From JANQJA01 sp047947185 (GTDB taxonomy: Bacteria > Pseudomonadota > Gammaproteobacteria > Pseudomonadales > Azotimanducaceae), in contig CP170502.1 in the NCBI GenBank assembly GCA_047947185.1, positions 5,084,001 through 5,148,000 of the forward strand: a DNA stretch of 64,000 bases, given 5' to 3'. Position numbers and translations under genes: made by a program. The notes beneath the pieces were generated by a model. The model worked only from the letters and a program-made list of their open reading frames with translations. It was not told the origin of the DNA and did no database searches. This document shows positions 43,007 through 51,570 of the stretch, piece after piece. How positions within the stretch are numbered: position 1 is the first letter of the stretch; every line of letters begins with the position of its first letter.

Positions 43007-43038
43007 GCCGGCTACTCTGGTTGTTGTGGCCCTGCTGA

Positions 43039-43413
43039 TCATGAGGTGCCTGAAGCACGGAGCCAGTTTTTGGCTTCCTCAAGGTCATGGAACACCCTTG
43101 CATCAACCCCGGCCTCTGCCGCGTAGGCGGCAAAAATTCTGGAGACGCCGTGTTGCAGGGCTGTGGCAACGACCATGGCGCAGCGCCTGGCCAATGGACT
43201 CTCGCCCGCGCCAACACTGCGTAACAGCGATTCAATCTTGTTTGCCGATGCCTGGGCCGGAGCATCGGTTGCATCCCACAGCAGGCTCGACCCCGGTGCC
43301 AGTGCGGGATCGGCAAATGCTTTTCCCAGTGCCACCAGGATTTCTGCCGGATCGGTGACATTACCCTGGCGAATAATCAAGATTTCGCCGTCAATTTCAT
43401 GTGTCATTGTCAT
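43039..43413 (-). CDS. Small STAS/SpoIIAA-like protein
   Basis: 124 residues. The N-terminus HEIDGEILIIRQGNVTDPAEILVALGKAFAD, the central SLLWDATDAPAQ, and LARRCAMVVATALQHGVSRIFAAYAAE have the alternating strand-helix pattern and WD-type strand end of SpoIIAA-like/STAS-fold proteins. The family call is by pattern and is tentative; function unknown. The start is either ATG 43413 or ATG 43407. It lies 38 bp past the sulfatase gene and before the DUF1801 gene, all on the same strand. Confidence 0.6.
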   Translation of the reverse strand: MTMTHEIDGEILIIRQGNVTDPAEILVALGKAFADPALAPGSSLLWDATDAPAQASANKIESLLRSVGAGESPLARRCAMVVATALQHGVSRIFAAYAAEAGVDARVFHDLEEAKNWLRASGTS

Positions 43414-43451
43414 GTAACATGTCTCTCAATCGCGGCTATCAACCGGTCCAG

Positions 43452-44990
43452 TCAGACCGGTGCCTTGCGTTCCAGGCGGGGCTGGCGCGCTGGCGGCAGA
43501 GCGTCGTAAAGCGCGGCAACCAGGTCATCCTTCAGCCGGGTCAGGGAAGCGTCATGCCATCGGTTAACCCGCTGCTCCGGATCTTCCTTCATGTTGTAAA
43601 GTTCACCTTCACTGCCGTCGTATAGCGAACTCTTCTCGTAGGTTGTGCACAGCCATCCGTCGTGGTGGTAGATGGATTTGAGGTGCATATCGACGTGACC
43701 ATGTTCCGAATCCCATTCGGTGAGCACAATTTCCCGTTGCTGCGCCGCGGCGTCGGCCTCTGAGCGAGGCAGGGGCACACCCTCCATCCAGTCGGGCACT
43801 TCAAGGCCTGCGACCTGGCAGAAGGTAGGTGCAAGGTCCAGGTGCCCAACGGGTCGTGTGACCTCCGCGCCGGCCTCGTGTTGGTCACCGGCGGGTTGCC
43901 AGATAAAAGGTAGTCGCATCAGGGCGTCAACGTGATATGGGCCCTTGAACAGCAATCCAAAATCCCCCTGCAGTTCACCGTGGTCAGTGGTGAAAAAAAT
44001 ATCGGTCGAGGCAAGTTTGCCGTTTGCGGTGAGCCAGTCGATGACCCGGCCGCAGGCCTCGTCTATCAGTTCATTCTCGATGTGATTCATGGCATTAATC
44101 TCACGAACCTGGTCTGGCGTGAGGTCTGCTGGCACAAACTCGCGCGGTGACTCGAGGTTTGTCCACAGGCTGCCATGATAGTAACCCAGCCAGTGTGCTG
44201 GTTTTTCCCGCAGCAGGGTTTCCCGTGCGGCCGGGTCACTACTGTAGAGTGAAGGCAAGTCAAGGTCACGCCAGTCGACTCTTGAAACCTCCGAGGCGGG
44301 TGGGTCCCAGGGATGATGCGGGTCCGGAAAACTCATCCAGCAGAAAAAGGGATCATCACCAATTTCACCCAGCCACTTGAGCGTCCGGTCGGCCACCCAG
44401 TTGGTGTGGTAAAGCTCGGCTGGCACATCCGTCGGCCAGACCTGTATTGCGCCAGTGTCACCCCGGCCAATGGTATTCTGGCCTTTGCTGGTGACCATGG
44501 GGTAAAAACGCTGTTTGAGTGCGGCATGCTGGGCTTCCATCCAGCGATCATAGTGGCTGTGCCCCTCAAAAAAATGGTTGGCAAGCTCCATTCGCTCAAA
44601 ACCCCGGTGTGGGCCGTTGTTGCCCTCAAGTGCCATGCGGTTTTCGAAGAATGTTGCCGGATCACCCAGCCAGGGCTCAAAGTGGGCTTTGCCAAGCAGG
44701 GCAGTGCGATAGCCGTTTTCCGCCAGGTAGTGCGCAACCGTAGGCGTGTCCTCGGGTAGCGAGGTCCCGTTCATCCAGACGCCGTGGGTTGCCACATGCT
44801 GGCCTGTCATGATGGTTGCCCTGGCCGGCATACAGACCACGTTCTGGTTGTGGGCCCGACGGTAATTGATGCCCCTGGCAGCAAGGCCGTCAATCACCGG
44901 CGTGCGCGCTACCCTGCCGCCATTGCAGCCAAGCGCGTCATAACGCATCTGATCAGTGGTAATCAGCAGGATGCTGCGTTTCTGTGGCAT
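43452..44990 (-). CDS. Type I sulfatase family protein
   Basis: 512 residues from ATG 44990 (MPQKRSILLITTDQMRYDALG). The modification motif VVCMPARATIMTGQ has Cys in C-x-P-x-R, the residue converted to formylglycine in active sulfatases; LITTDQMR and FFTTDHGELQGDFG supply Ca2+ ligands. Sulfatases hydrolyse sulfate esters, or in related members phosphonates or phosphodiesters. No signal peptide is seen. The gene lies 13 bp downstream of a serine hydrolase gene and faces a sugar-type symporter, suggesting catabolism of a sulfated compound. The maturase would be encoded elsewhere. Confidence 0.9.
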   Translation of the reverse strand: MPQKRSILLITTDQMRYDALGCNGGRVARTPVIDGLAARGINYRRAHNQNVVCMPARATIMTGQHVATHGVWMNGTSLPEDTPTVAHYLAENGYRTALLGKAHFEPWLGDPATFFENRMALEGNNGPHRGFERMELANHFFEGHSHYDRWMEAQHAALKQRFYPMVTSKGQNTIGRGDTGAIQVWPTDVPAELYHTNWVADRTLKWLGEIGDDPFFCWMSFPDPHHPWDPPASEVSRVDWRDLDLPSLYSSDPAARETLLREKPAHWLGYYHGSLWTNLESPREFVPADLTPDQVREINAMNHIENELIDEACGRVIDWLTANGKLASTDIFFTTDHGELQGDFGLLFKGPYHVDALMRLPFIWQPAGDQHEAGAEVTRPVGHLDLAPTFCQVAGLEVPDWMEGVPLPRSEADAAAQQREIVLTEWDSEHGHVDMHLKSIYHHDGWLCTTYEKSSLYDGSEGELYNMKEDPEQRVNRWHDASLTRLKDDLVAALYDALPPARQPRLERKAPV

Positions 44991-45003
44991 GTCCGGCACC
45001 CCG

Positions 45004-46272
45004 CTAGTCAACGATTGCCGCATTTACGACGCTGGAGAAGTCCTGGCGGATATTGATATGGGTATAGGGTCTGACCTGGGTCATCATAATGCCAATCAGT
45101 TCCTCGGCAGGATCAATCCAGAAAATGGTACAGAAAGCACCACCCCAGCCGACAGAACCCTCGCTCTGGGAGGTGCTGGCAAGCCCCCGATCCAGTATTA
45201 CGGAATACCCCAGGCCAAAACCCGCGCCCGGTCCGCGCAGCCAGACGGGCAGGTCGCCAATATGGTTGGCAAACATGGTTTCAACGGTTTTTCGCCCGAG
45301 AATCCTTACGCCATCAAGTGCGCCGCCATTCAGCATCATCTGCTGAAACCGGACGTAGTCCGCCGCCGTGGAGACCAGGCCGCCAGAACCCGAGAAGAAT
45401 GTGTGGGGTTCTGCAACGTAACGGGAGTTGGCAGTGGGGGCTTCCTGCAGCACGATTTTTCCGTCCGGACCCGGCCTGTACTGGGCCGAAAACCGGTCCA
45501 GCTTGTCTTCTGGCAGGAAAAAGTAGGTGTCCGTCATCTCAAGCGGTGCAAAGATCCGCTGCTGCAGGAATTCGTCCAGTGTCATGCCTGACATGACCTC
45601 AACCAGGCGGCCAACCACGCTGGTTGCCTGGGAGTATTCCCAGCGTTCACCGGGCTGGTAGTTGAGGGGGAGTTGGGCCAGCAGTTTGGTCCACTGCTCA
45701 AGATCATCCCCCGGTTTGATGCGCGCCTGGTCCTGCCAGATGGTCATATGCCCGTTCCTGTAGGAACTCATCAGGCCCGCGGTATGTGTCAGCATGTGTT
45801 TGACGGTGATAGGCCGGCTGGCATCTTCCAGGCGGTAGGGGGTGCCACCGTCGGTCTCGCCGTTTGGTACCAGCACCTTCATGTTGCTGAATTCCGGCAG
45901 CCATTTTTCGATGGGATCATCCAGCTGAAAGTGACCTTCTTCATAGAGCATCATCAGGGCAACTGATGCAATGGGTTTGGTCATTGACGCAATGCGGAAG
46001 ATGGTATCTGTGGTCATTGGCTTGCTGTTTTCCACATCGCGCATACCCTGGGCCTTAAAATGCACAACCTTGCCTTTGCGGGCAACAAGCGTGACCGTGC
46101 CGGGCACCAACTGATCGTCAATATATCGTTGCATGACGCGGTCGACCTGTTTCAATCGGTCACTCGACATGCCGACACTTTCCGGTTTTGCTGTGGGCAG
46201 ACCACTTTTGGGAGCGGCAATGGTACCTGCTGCGCAGCAGAGTATGGCTGTTAGCATAATCAGTCTGGACAT
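45004..46272 (-). CDS. Beta-lactamase-family serine hydrolase, exported
   Basis: 422 residues with signal peptide MSRLIMLTAILCCAAGTIAA. The active-site SxxK is FRIASMTKPIASVALMML; the second motif YSN/YxN reads YSQATSVVGRLVEVMSG; the third region is near GSVGWGGAFCTIFWID. It belongs to the class C beta-lactamase/esterase group (EstB-like), usually esterases or transesterases rather than antibiotic-degrading enzymes. Probable operon with the downstream sulfatase; divergent from the GPH symporter gene, with 131 bp between them. Confidence 0.88.
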   Translation of the reverse strand: MSRLIMLTAILCCAAGTIAAPKSGLPTAKPESVGMSSDRLKQVDRVMQRYIDDQLVPGTVTLVARKGKVVHFKAQGMRDVENSKPMTTDTIFRIASMTKPIASVALMMLYEEGHFQLDDPIEKWLPEFSNMKVLVPNGETDGGTPYRLEDASRPITVKHMLTHTAGLMSSYRNGHMTIWQDQARIKPGDDLEQWTKLLAQLPLNYQPGERWEYSQATSVVGRLVEVMSGMTLDEFLQQRIFAPLEMTDTYFFLPEDKLDRFSAQYRPGPDGKIVLQEAPTANSRYVAEPHTFFSGSGGLVSTAADYVRFQQMMLNGGALDGVRILGRKTVETMFANHIGDLPVWLRGPGAGFGLGYSVILDRGLASTSQSEGSVGWGGAFCTIFWIDPAEELIGIMMTQVRPYTHINIRQDFSSVVNAAIVD

Positions 46273-46403
46273 TTTTCCCTCGCTGGAAAATTCAATTGCT
46301 GAAACAAGTTAGTTGAAAGCATAAGCCGAATCCAGTGCTCGTGCTATTGGTAGTCTTGCCCGCCAAGACACGCTATATTGCGAGCGGCATCAAGAGGTTG
46401 ACA

Positions 46404-47819
46404 ATGACAGATTCGACAGCAGAAAAGCCGGCACCGGCAGAAGTGGTGGTGGCCCCGGACCGCCTCAAGTGGAGCGTAATTTCAGCCTATGGTGCGCCGG
46501 GGATTGGTGCTGGCTACATGTACCTGCTCATTAACCTTTACATCATGAAGTTCTCCACCGATGTGCTGCTGATAGCCCCGGCGATTATGGGGACAATTTT
46601 CGGCATATCCCGCGTCTGGGATGCGGTGTCTGATCCGCTGGTGGGTTACCTGAGCGACCGGACCCGGTCACGACTCGGTCGCAGGCGTACCTGGCTGCTG
46701 ATCAGTATCCTGCCGCTTTCTGCCATGTTTGTCTGGGTCTTTTCACCCCCGGCATCGCTCACCGGTGGCTATCTGGTTGCCTGGATGGCGGTGGGTGTCA
46801 TTGGCTTCTACTCGGCAGCAACCATTTTTATTGTGCCGCACATGTCGCTTGGTGCAGAACTGACCCCAAACTATCACGAGCGCAGTCGCCTTTACGGCCT
46901 GCGCCATGCGGCTTTTACCATTGGCAGCATTCTGGCGCTGGTCAGCATGCAGCTGCTGATTAATGCGGAGCAGGAAAGTGAGGCGGCGGTGCGTCTCACC
47001 GCTTTTCAGTTGAGCGCACTTGCCGCAGCCATCACCGGCGTGCTCATCGTCTACGCGGTCTTCAAACTCAAGGAACGCCGGGACTTCCAGGGGCGGGTCA
47101 ATGACAGTCCCTTTGGTGCCTTCAGGGATGTGTGGCAGAACGTGCATGCACGTCTGGTGCTGATTGTGACTTTTGTCGAGAATATCGGTAGCGCCGTGAT
47201 AGGGTTGCTGACGCTCTATATTGCCCAGTACGTGATCGGTCGGCCGGAACTGGCAGCGGTCATTATCCTCAGCTACATGATCCCGTCATCGTTTTCTGTC
47301 CCGCTTTGGATTCCCCTGTCACGCCGGTTTGGCAAACTGCGGCTCTGGATGTTTTCCATGATGCTGACGGGACTGTCGTTTGGTGGCATGTTCTGCTTGC
47401 CGTGGCTTGATGCGGATACCCGGGTCTACACCATTTTTGTGCTGGCGGTGTTTGCCGGGCTCGCAGCCGGTTGCGGGGGTACCATCGCGCCGTCCGTGCA
47501 GAGTGACATCATTGATTACGATGAGTACATGACCGGGGAGCGCAAGGAAGGTTCCTACTTTGCCGCCTTCAACTTTGTCCAGAAGAGCGCCACGGGGGTC
47601 ATGATATTTATCACTGGCTATGTCCTGCAGTTTTCCGGGTTTGTACCCAACCAGGAGCAAACCATGACGGTGCAAGTGGCGATGGTCACGCTGTACGGGC
47701 TCTTCCCGCTGGTCTGCTACACCCTGGGCACATTCCTGTTTTCCCGGTTTACGCTGGATGAGGCTGCGCACAACCGGATGCGGGAAGAGCTTGAGAATCG
47801 GAATCGCAGCCAGGTTTAA
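46404..47819 (+). CDS. GPH-type MFS symporter
   Basis: 471 residues from ATG 46404 (AGAGG upstream); an earlier ATG adds 23 residues without support. Twelve hydrophobic segments. The signature SRVWDAVSDPLVGYLSDRTRSRLGRRRTWLL, following the second span, is that of glycoside-pentoside-hexuronide:cation symporters (MelB-like), and SVQSDIIDYDEYMTGERKEGSYFAAFNF is the matching second-half motif. It imports glycosides or related solutes with a cation. Divergent with the sulfatase/serine hydrolase unit, which may supply its substrate. Confidence 0.92.
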   Translation: MTDSTAEKPAPAEVVVAPDRLKWSVISAYGAPGIGAGYMYLLINLYIMKFSTDVLLIAPAIMGTIFGISRVWDAVSDPLVGYLSDRTRSRLGRRRTWLLISILPLSAMFVWVFSPPASLTGGYLVAWMAVGVIGFYSAATIFIVPHMSLGAELTPNYHERSRLYGLRHAAFTIGSILALVSMQLLINAEQESEAAVRLTAFQLSALAAAITGVLIVYAVFKLKERRDFQGRVNDSPFGAFRDVWQNVHARLVLIVTFVENIGSAVIGLLTLYIAQYVIGRPELAAVIILSYMIPSSFSVPLWIPLSRRFGKLRLWMFSMMLTGLSFGGMFCLPWLDADTRVYTIFVLAVFAGLAAGCGGTIAPSVQSDIIDYDEYMTGERKEGSYFAAFNFVQKSATGVMIFITGYVLQFSGFVPNQEQTMTVQVAMVTLYGLFPLVCYTLGTFLFSRFTLDEAAHNRMREELENRNRSQV

Positions 47820-47887
47820 ATTGACTGCTGCGGGGAGATGCCTGGGCGGGCAGAAGCCGTCGGTCTGCGCTGTCAGCACCTGTTGGG

Positions 47888-48790
47888 TCAGAGGGCCTCT
47901 CCCCTGAGTCGCCGCCGAAGGCGTCGGTGAAAGACGACTGTCTCAAAGGTGAAAATCGCCAGAGCCAGCCAGATACAGCCAAATACCACCATTCGACTGG
48001 CATCAAAGGGTTCGCCGTAGACGAATACGGCGAGCAAAAGCGACAGGGTCGGTGACACATACTGGAACATGCCAGCAGCCGTCAGTGAAAGTCTTCGAAC
48101 CGCCGCGGCGAAACAGAGGAGGGGGAAGGAGGTCACCAGACCCGCCGCCACCAGCAGCAGATCAGTGCGAAAATCCACATGAGCAAACTGCAACAGGTCT
48201 TGCGACCAGAGCCAGCCAAGCCAGGCAAGCGCAACCGGTAACATGATCAGGGTTTCCAGAGCGAGACCACCCACGGCGTGCAAGCCCAGGTTCTTGCGCA
48301 TGAGTCCGTAGAAGCCAAAGCTGAAGGCCAGCGCCAGCGCAAGAAATGGGATGCGGCCAAAGTAGAGTAACTGGATCAGGATACCCGCGGCCGCAATTGT
48401 GATGGCAATCCACTGGAGTGGGCGCAGTCGCTCACCCAGGAACAGCATGCCGAGAAACACCGATACCAGCGGATTGATAAAGTAGCCCAGGCTCGATTCG
48501 GCAATGTTGTTGGTCGCGATGCTGTAAACGAATACCAGCCAGTTGAAGGTCAACAGGGCCGAGGTACAAACAATTTTCCACCACTGCTGGCGGGCCAGGC
48601 GGAGCGTATCCAGGCGGCCCATGACCAACAGGATACCGAGCAGCAGCACAGTGGACCAGATCACCCGCTGGGCAACAATCTCGAAAGGGCTGACATGCCC
48701 AAGCCACTTGAAATAGACCGGTGCAATACCCCAGAACAGGTAGGCGGAGAGCGCAAAGTAGGCACCCTGCAGGGTTTGACGGTCGAACAA
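47888..48790 (-). CDS. rarD: RarD-type EamA permease
   Basis: 300 residues, about ten membrane spans in two EamA repeats. The N-terminus GAYFALSAYLFWGIAPVYFKWLGHVSPFEIVAQRVIWS and NWLVFVYSIATNNIAESSLGYFINPLVSVFLGMLFLGERL are strongly conserved in RarD. RarD proteins are drug/metabolite-type exporters named from chloramphenicol resistance work; the natural substrate is unclear. It is convergent with the GPH symporter. The region between the rarD start and the next plus-strand gene is a 116-bp divergent promoter area. Confidence 0.93.
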   Translation of the reverse strand: MFDRQTLQGAYFALSAYLFWGIAPVYFKWLGHVSPFEIVAQRVIWSTVLLLGILLVMGRLDTLRLARQQWWKIVCTSALLTFNWLVFVYSIATNNIAESSLGYFINPLVSVFLGMLFLGERLRPLQWIAITIAAAGILIQLLYFGRIPFLALALAFSFGFYGLMRKNLGLHAVGGLALETLIMLPVALAWLGWLWSQDLLQFAHVDFRTDLLLVAAGLVTSFPLLCFAAAVRRLSLTAAGMFQYVSPTLSLLLAVFVYGEPFDASRMVVFGCIWLALAIFTFETVVFHRRLRRRLRGEAL

Positions 48791-48906
48791 GTCAGCGTTG
48801 CCCCGGGAATTCGTGCCGGCACTCTAATCCTGGCCCCGCCCCGTGGCAAGAGAGCCTGGACCGCAAATGTGGTTCAATGGGCAAACAGGGGCTGGGAGGC
48901 AGGGTG

Positions 48907-49812
48907 ATGCGCTGGTGGAAATGGTTGTTGACTGGTTTGGCTGCGACGGGTCTCGCCTTCGGGGGCTACGTCTTCTTCACAATTTATCACCTGGGCGTTG
49001 AGCAGGTGGCGGACGACCTGTATGTGCTCTACGGCGCGGGCGGCAATGTGGCCGTGCTGGATACGGAAGAAGGTGCAGTTGTCGTGGACACCATGACGTT
49101 GGCCTACCAGGGAGACAGAATCCAGCAGGTGGCGCTGGAACTGACCGGCAAGCCTGTCATCATGATCATCAACACGCATTACCACCTGGACCATACGCAT
49201 GGTAATCCGGCGTTTCCTGCGGGGACCCGGGTAGTCGCAACCGATCGGACACTGCACCATCTCATAACCACGGACATAGCAACTTTTGCCGGTGAAGCAG
49301 CCGCCCTGCTGCCAAATGAAACGTTTGTGGACCAAACAAGGTTAACGGTGGGAGAGTACCACCTGACCCTGGTGAAGCCCGGCCAGGGTCATACCGATGG
49401 TGACCTGGTTGTGCTGTTTGAAGAGCAGCGAATCCTGCATGCAGGAGACCTGTTCTTCAATGGGCATTACCCGAATATTGATCTTGAAGCGGGTGGTTCG
49501 GTCAGGGACTGGCCCGAAACCATTGATGTGGTCATGAACCTGCCGTTCGACGGCGTAATTCCCGGCCATGGTCGCTTCAGTGACCGTGCCGGTTTCCGGC
49601 AGTACCAGCAGTTTATCAGTCAGCTGGGTGAACTGGCCGCCGAGGCGGTAGCAGCGGGTGAGTCGCAGGACGAGTTTGTGGCGACCGCAGCGTTGACCGA
49701 AGACGCGGGCTATTCTGAAATCCGCATGCTAGTGCCGATTGGCCTGGACCGGCCGTTTGTGCTCGGTCGGGCTTATGAGGAAGCGGCCGGCCTGGTCAGT
49801 GCCAGGCCCTAG
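48907..49812 (+). CDS. Membrane-anchored metallo-beta-lactamase-fold hydrolase
   Basis: 301 residues from ATG 48907 with GGGAGG 9 bp upstream. An N-terminal anchor (WLLTGLAATGLAFGGYVFFTIY) precedes a full metallo-beta-lactamase fold: the zinc motif INTHYHLDHTHGNPAF, then PGQGHTDGDLVVLF, RILHAGDLFFNGHYP and GVIPGHGRFSD. All metal-ligand positions are present, so two zincs are expected. Substrate is unknown; the fold includes lactamases, lactonases and thioesterases. It ends by overlapping the acyl-CoA synthetase stop on the other strand by a few bases. Confidence 0.9.
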   Translation: MRWWKWLLTGLAATGLAFGGYVFFTIYHLGVEQVADDLYVLYGAGGNVAVLDTEEGAVVVDTMTLAYQGDRIQQVALELTGKPVIMIINTHYHLDHTHGNPAFPAGTRVVATDRTLHHLITTDIATFAGEAAALLPNETFVDQTRLTVGEYHLTLVKPGQGHTDGDLVVLFEEQRILHAGDLFFNGHYPNIDLEAGGSVRDWPETIDVVMNLPFDGVIPGHGRFSDRAGFRQYQQFISQLGELAAEAVAAGESQDEFVATAALTEDAGYSEIRMLVPIGLDRPFVLGRAYEEAAGLVSARP

Positions 49813-51443
49813 GGAGCCGGCTCGTACTGCCCCTGCTCCCAGGCCTCGCGAATCGCAAATTTCTGGATCTTGCCTGAACCGGTAAGTGGAAACGCGGCAA
49901 CGCGGTACCAGCGGGTTGGGGTCTTGGTCGGGGCCAGGTGCGCACGCAGGTACTGCTTCAACTCGTCATCGGTAGCCGGGTTATCCGGGTCGGTGTCACG
50001 GATAAAAGCGCCGACTATTTCACCCCACTTCGGATCCGGCAGGCCCACAATGGCAACCTCGGTGACGGCTGGATGGGCAAACAGCACTTCCTCGATCTCC
50101 CTGGGGTAGATATTTTCACCTCCCCTGATAATCATGTCCTTGAGGCGGCCGGTGATGGTGGTATAGCCGCGTTCGTCCATGGTGACCAGGTCGCCTGTGT
50201 GCAACCAGCCGTCACTGTCAATCGCCTCAGCGGTTTTGTCGGGCATCTCAAAGTAGCCCAGCATGACATGGTAGCCCCGGGTGCACAGTTCGCCGGGTGT
50301 GCCGGTGGGTACTATGTCACCGGTTTCCGGGTCAATCACCTTGATTTCGGTCTGGGGCAGTACCGGCCCCAGGGTTGTCGCCTTGTCCTCTGGCGAGTCA
50401 TCCGGGTTCATCAGCGTGATGGTGGGGGATGATTCTGTCTGGCCATAGATGATGGAGAACTTGACGCCCAGTTGGGATTCGATCTGCCGGACCAGCTCTG
50501 CTGGAACGGTTGAACCGCCGGAGCACACCAGTCGCAGGTGACTGAGGTCACGATGGGCGCGATCCGGATGTTCCATGGCCGCAATCAGCATCGTGGGGAC
50601 CCCCAGCAGGTGGGTCGCCTTTTCCTCCTCAATGAGGGCAAGCATCACCGCGGGATCAAACTGGAGCAGGCAGACGTGGGTAGCCCCAAGTTGGACCGGC
50701 GCAAGCGTCGCCAGCACGCAACCGGCCGTGTGGAACAGGGGCATGGGATTGATGTACACATCACTCTCGCTGACACCCAGGCGTTCGCCAAACAGGCGCG
50801 CATTGTTGGTGATGCCGCGATGATGCAGGTAGGCCCCTTTGGGAAATCCGGTGGTCCCGGACGTGTACTGGATCTGGACCGGGTCTTCCGCCGAGACTTC
50901 GGGCAGGGGTGTTGTTTCCTCTGCGCTGGCAACAAAAACCTGCCAGTCGGCAAAAGATACCCGTTCCCGCAGGTCCGGCAGTTCTCCGGCCACGCTTTCC
51001 AGCATTTGCGCCATGGGATTGCCGCGAAATGAGGGCAGGTAAAAAATACCGGCAGATTTAGACTGGGACAGGACGTATTTGAGTTCCTGGGCCTGGTAAG
51101 CGGGGTTGACGGTGACCAGCACAACCCCCGCCAGCCCGGCACCAAATTCCAGCAGAATCCATTCCGGGATGTTGGGTGCCCAGACGGCCACGCGTTCCCC
51201 TTTTTTGAACCGGGCAGCCAGCGCGCGTCCCACCTGTTCCGCGTCGGCGAGCAGTTCCGCATAGGTCCAGCGCCGCCTTGATGTCTCGGGGATGCCTTCA
51301 ATCAGTGCAACACGGGTGGGGTACCTGGCCGCTGCCTCCCTCAGGATTCCGCCAACGGTAGAGTCGCGAATGGTGATGCTGGTATCTGCCGGCACGTAAC
51401 TCCATGCCGGTATCTGTTGTGCGCTCGCTTGTTGTTCTGTCAT
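49809..51443 (-). CDS. Acyl-CoA synthetase (AMP-binding)
   Basis: 544 residues from ATG 51443 (MTEQQASAQQIPAWSYVP); a longer frame upstream has no credible start. ANL motifs: QYTSGTTGFPKGAYLHHRG, IIYGQTESSPTITL, DGWLHTGDLVTMDERGYTTITGRLKDMIIRGGENIYPREIEE, and LTGSGKIQKFAIRE with the C-terminal catalytic Lys. It resembles the fatty-acyl-CoA synthase group. It activates a carboxylic acid to its CoA ester through an acyl-AMP; the acid cannot be named. It is divergent from the S9 peptidase gene, sharing a 127-bp control region. Confidence 0.92.
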   Translation of the reverse strand: MTEQQASAQQIPAWSYVPADTSITIRDSTVGGILREAAARYPTRVALIEGIPETSRRRWTYAELLADAEQVGRALAARFKKGERVAVWAPNIPEWILLEFGAGLAGVVLVTVNPAYQAQELKYVLSQSKSAGIFYLPSFRGNPMAQMLESVAGELPDLRERVSFADWQVFVASAEETTPLPEVSAEDPVQIQYTSGTTGFPKGAYLHHRGITNNARLFGERLGVSESDVYINPMPLFHTAGCVLATLAPVQLGATHVCLLQFDPAVMLALIEEEKATHLLGVPTMLIAAMEHPDRAHRDLSHLRLVCSGGSTVPAELVRQIESQLGVKFSIIYGQTESSPTITLMNPDDSPEDKATTLGPVLPQTEIKVIDPETGDIVPTGTPGELCTRGYHVMLGYFEMPDKTAEAIDSDGWLHTGDLVTMDERGYTTITGRLKDMIIRGGENIYPREIEEVLFAHPAVTEVAIVGLPDPKWGEIVGAFIRDTDPDNPATDDELKQYLRAHLAPTKTPTRWYRVAAFPLTGSGKIQKFAIREAWEQGQYEPAP

Positions 51444-51570
51444 CTGCTTGGGCTCGAAGAGGGTTGCCTGCTGAATTAACCAGATAATCGCCGGGCGTGC
51501 AATGCAGTAGGAAACACGAAGTGTTTGCTGTAAAAAGGAAGGGACATGGAAATCGAAGAGGGAAATTCTG

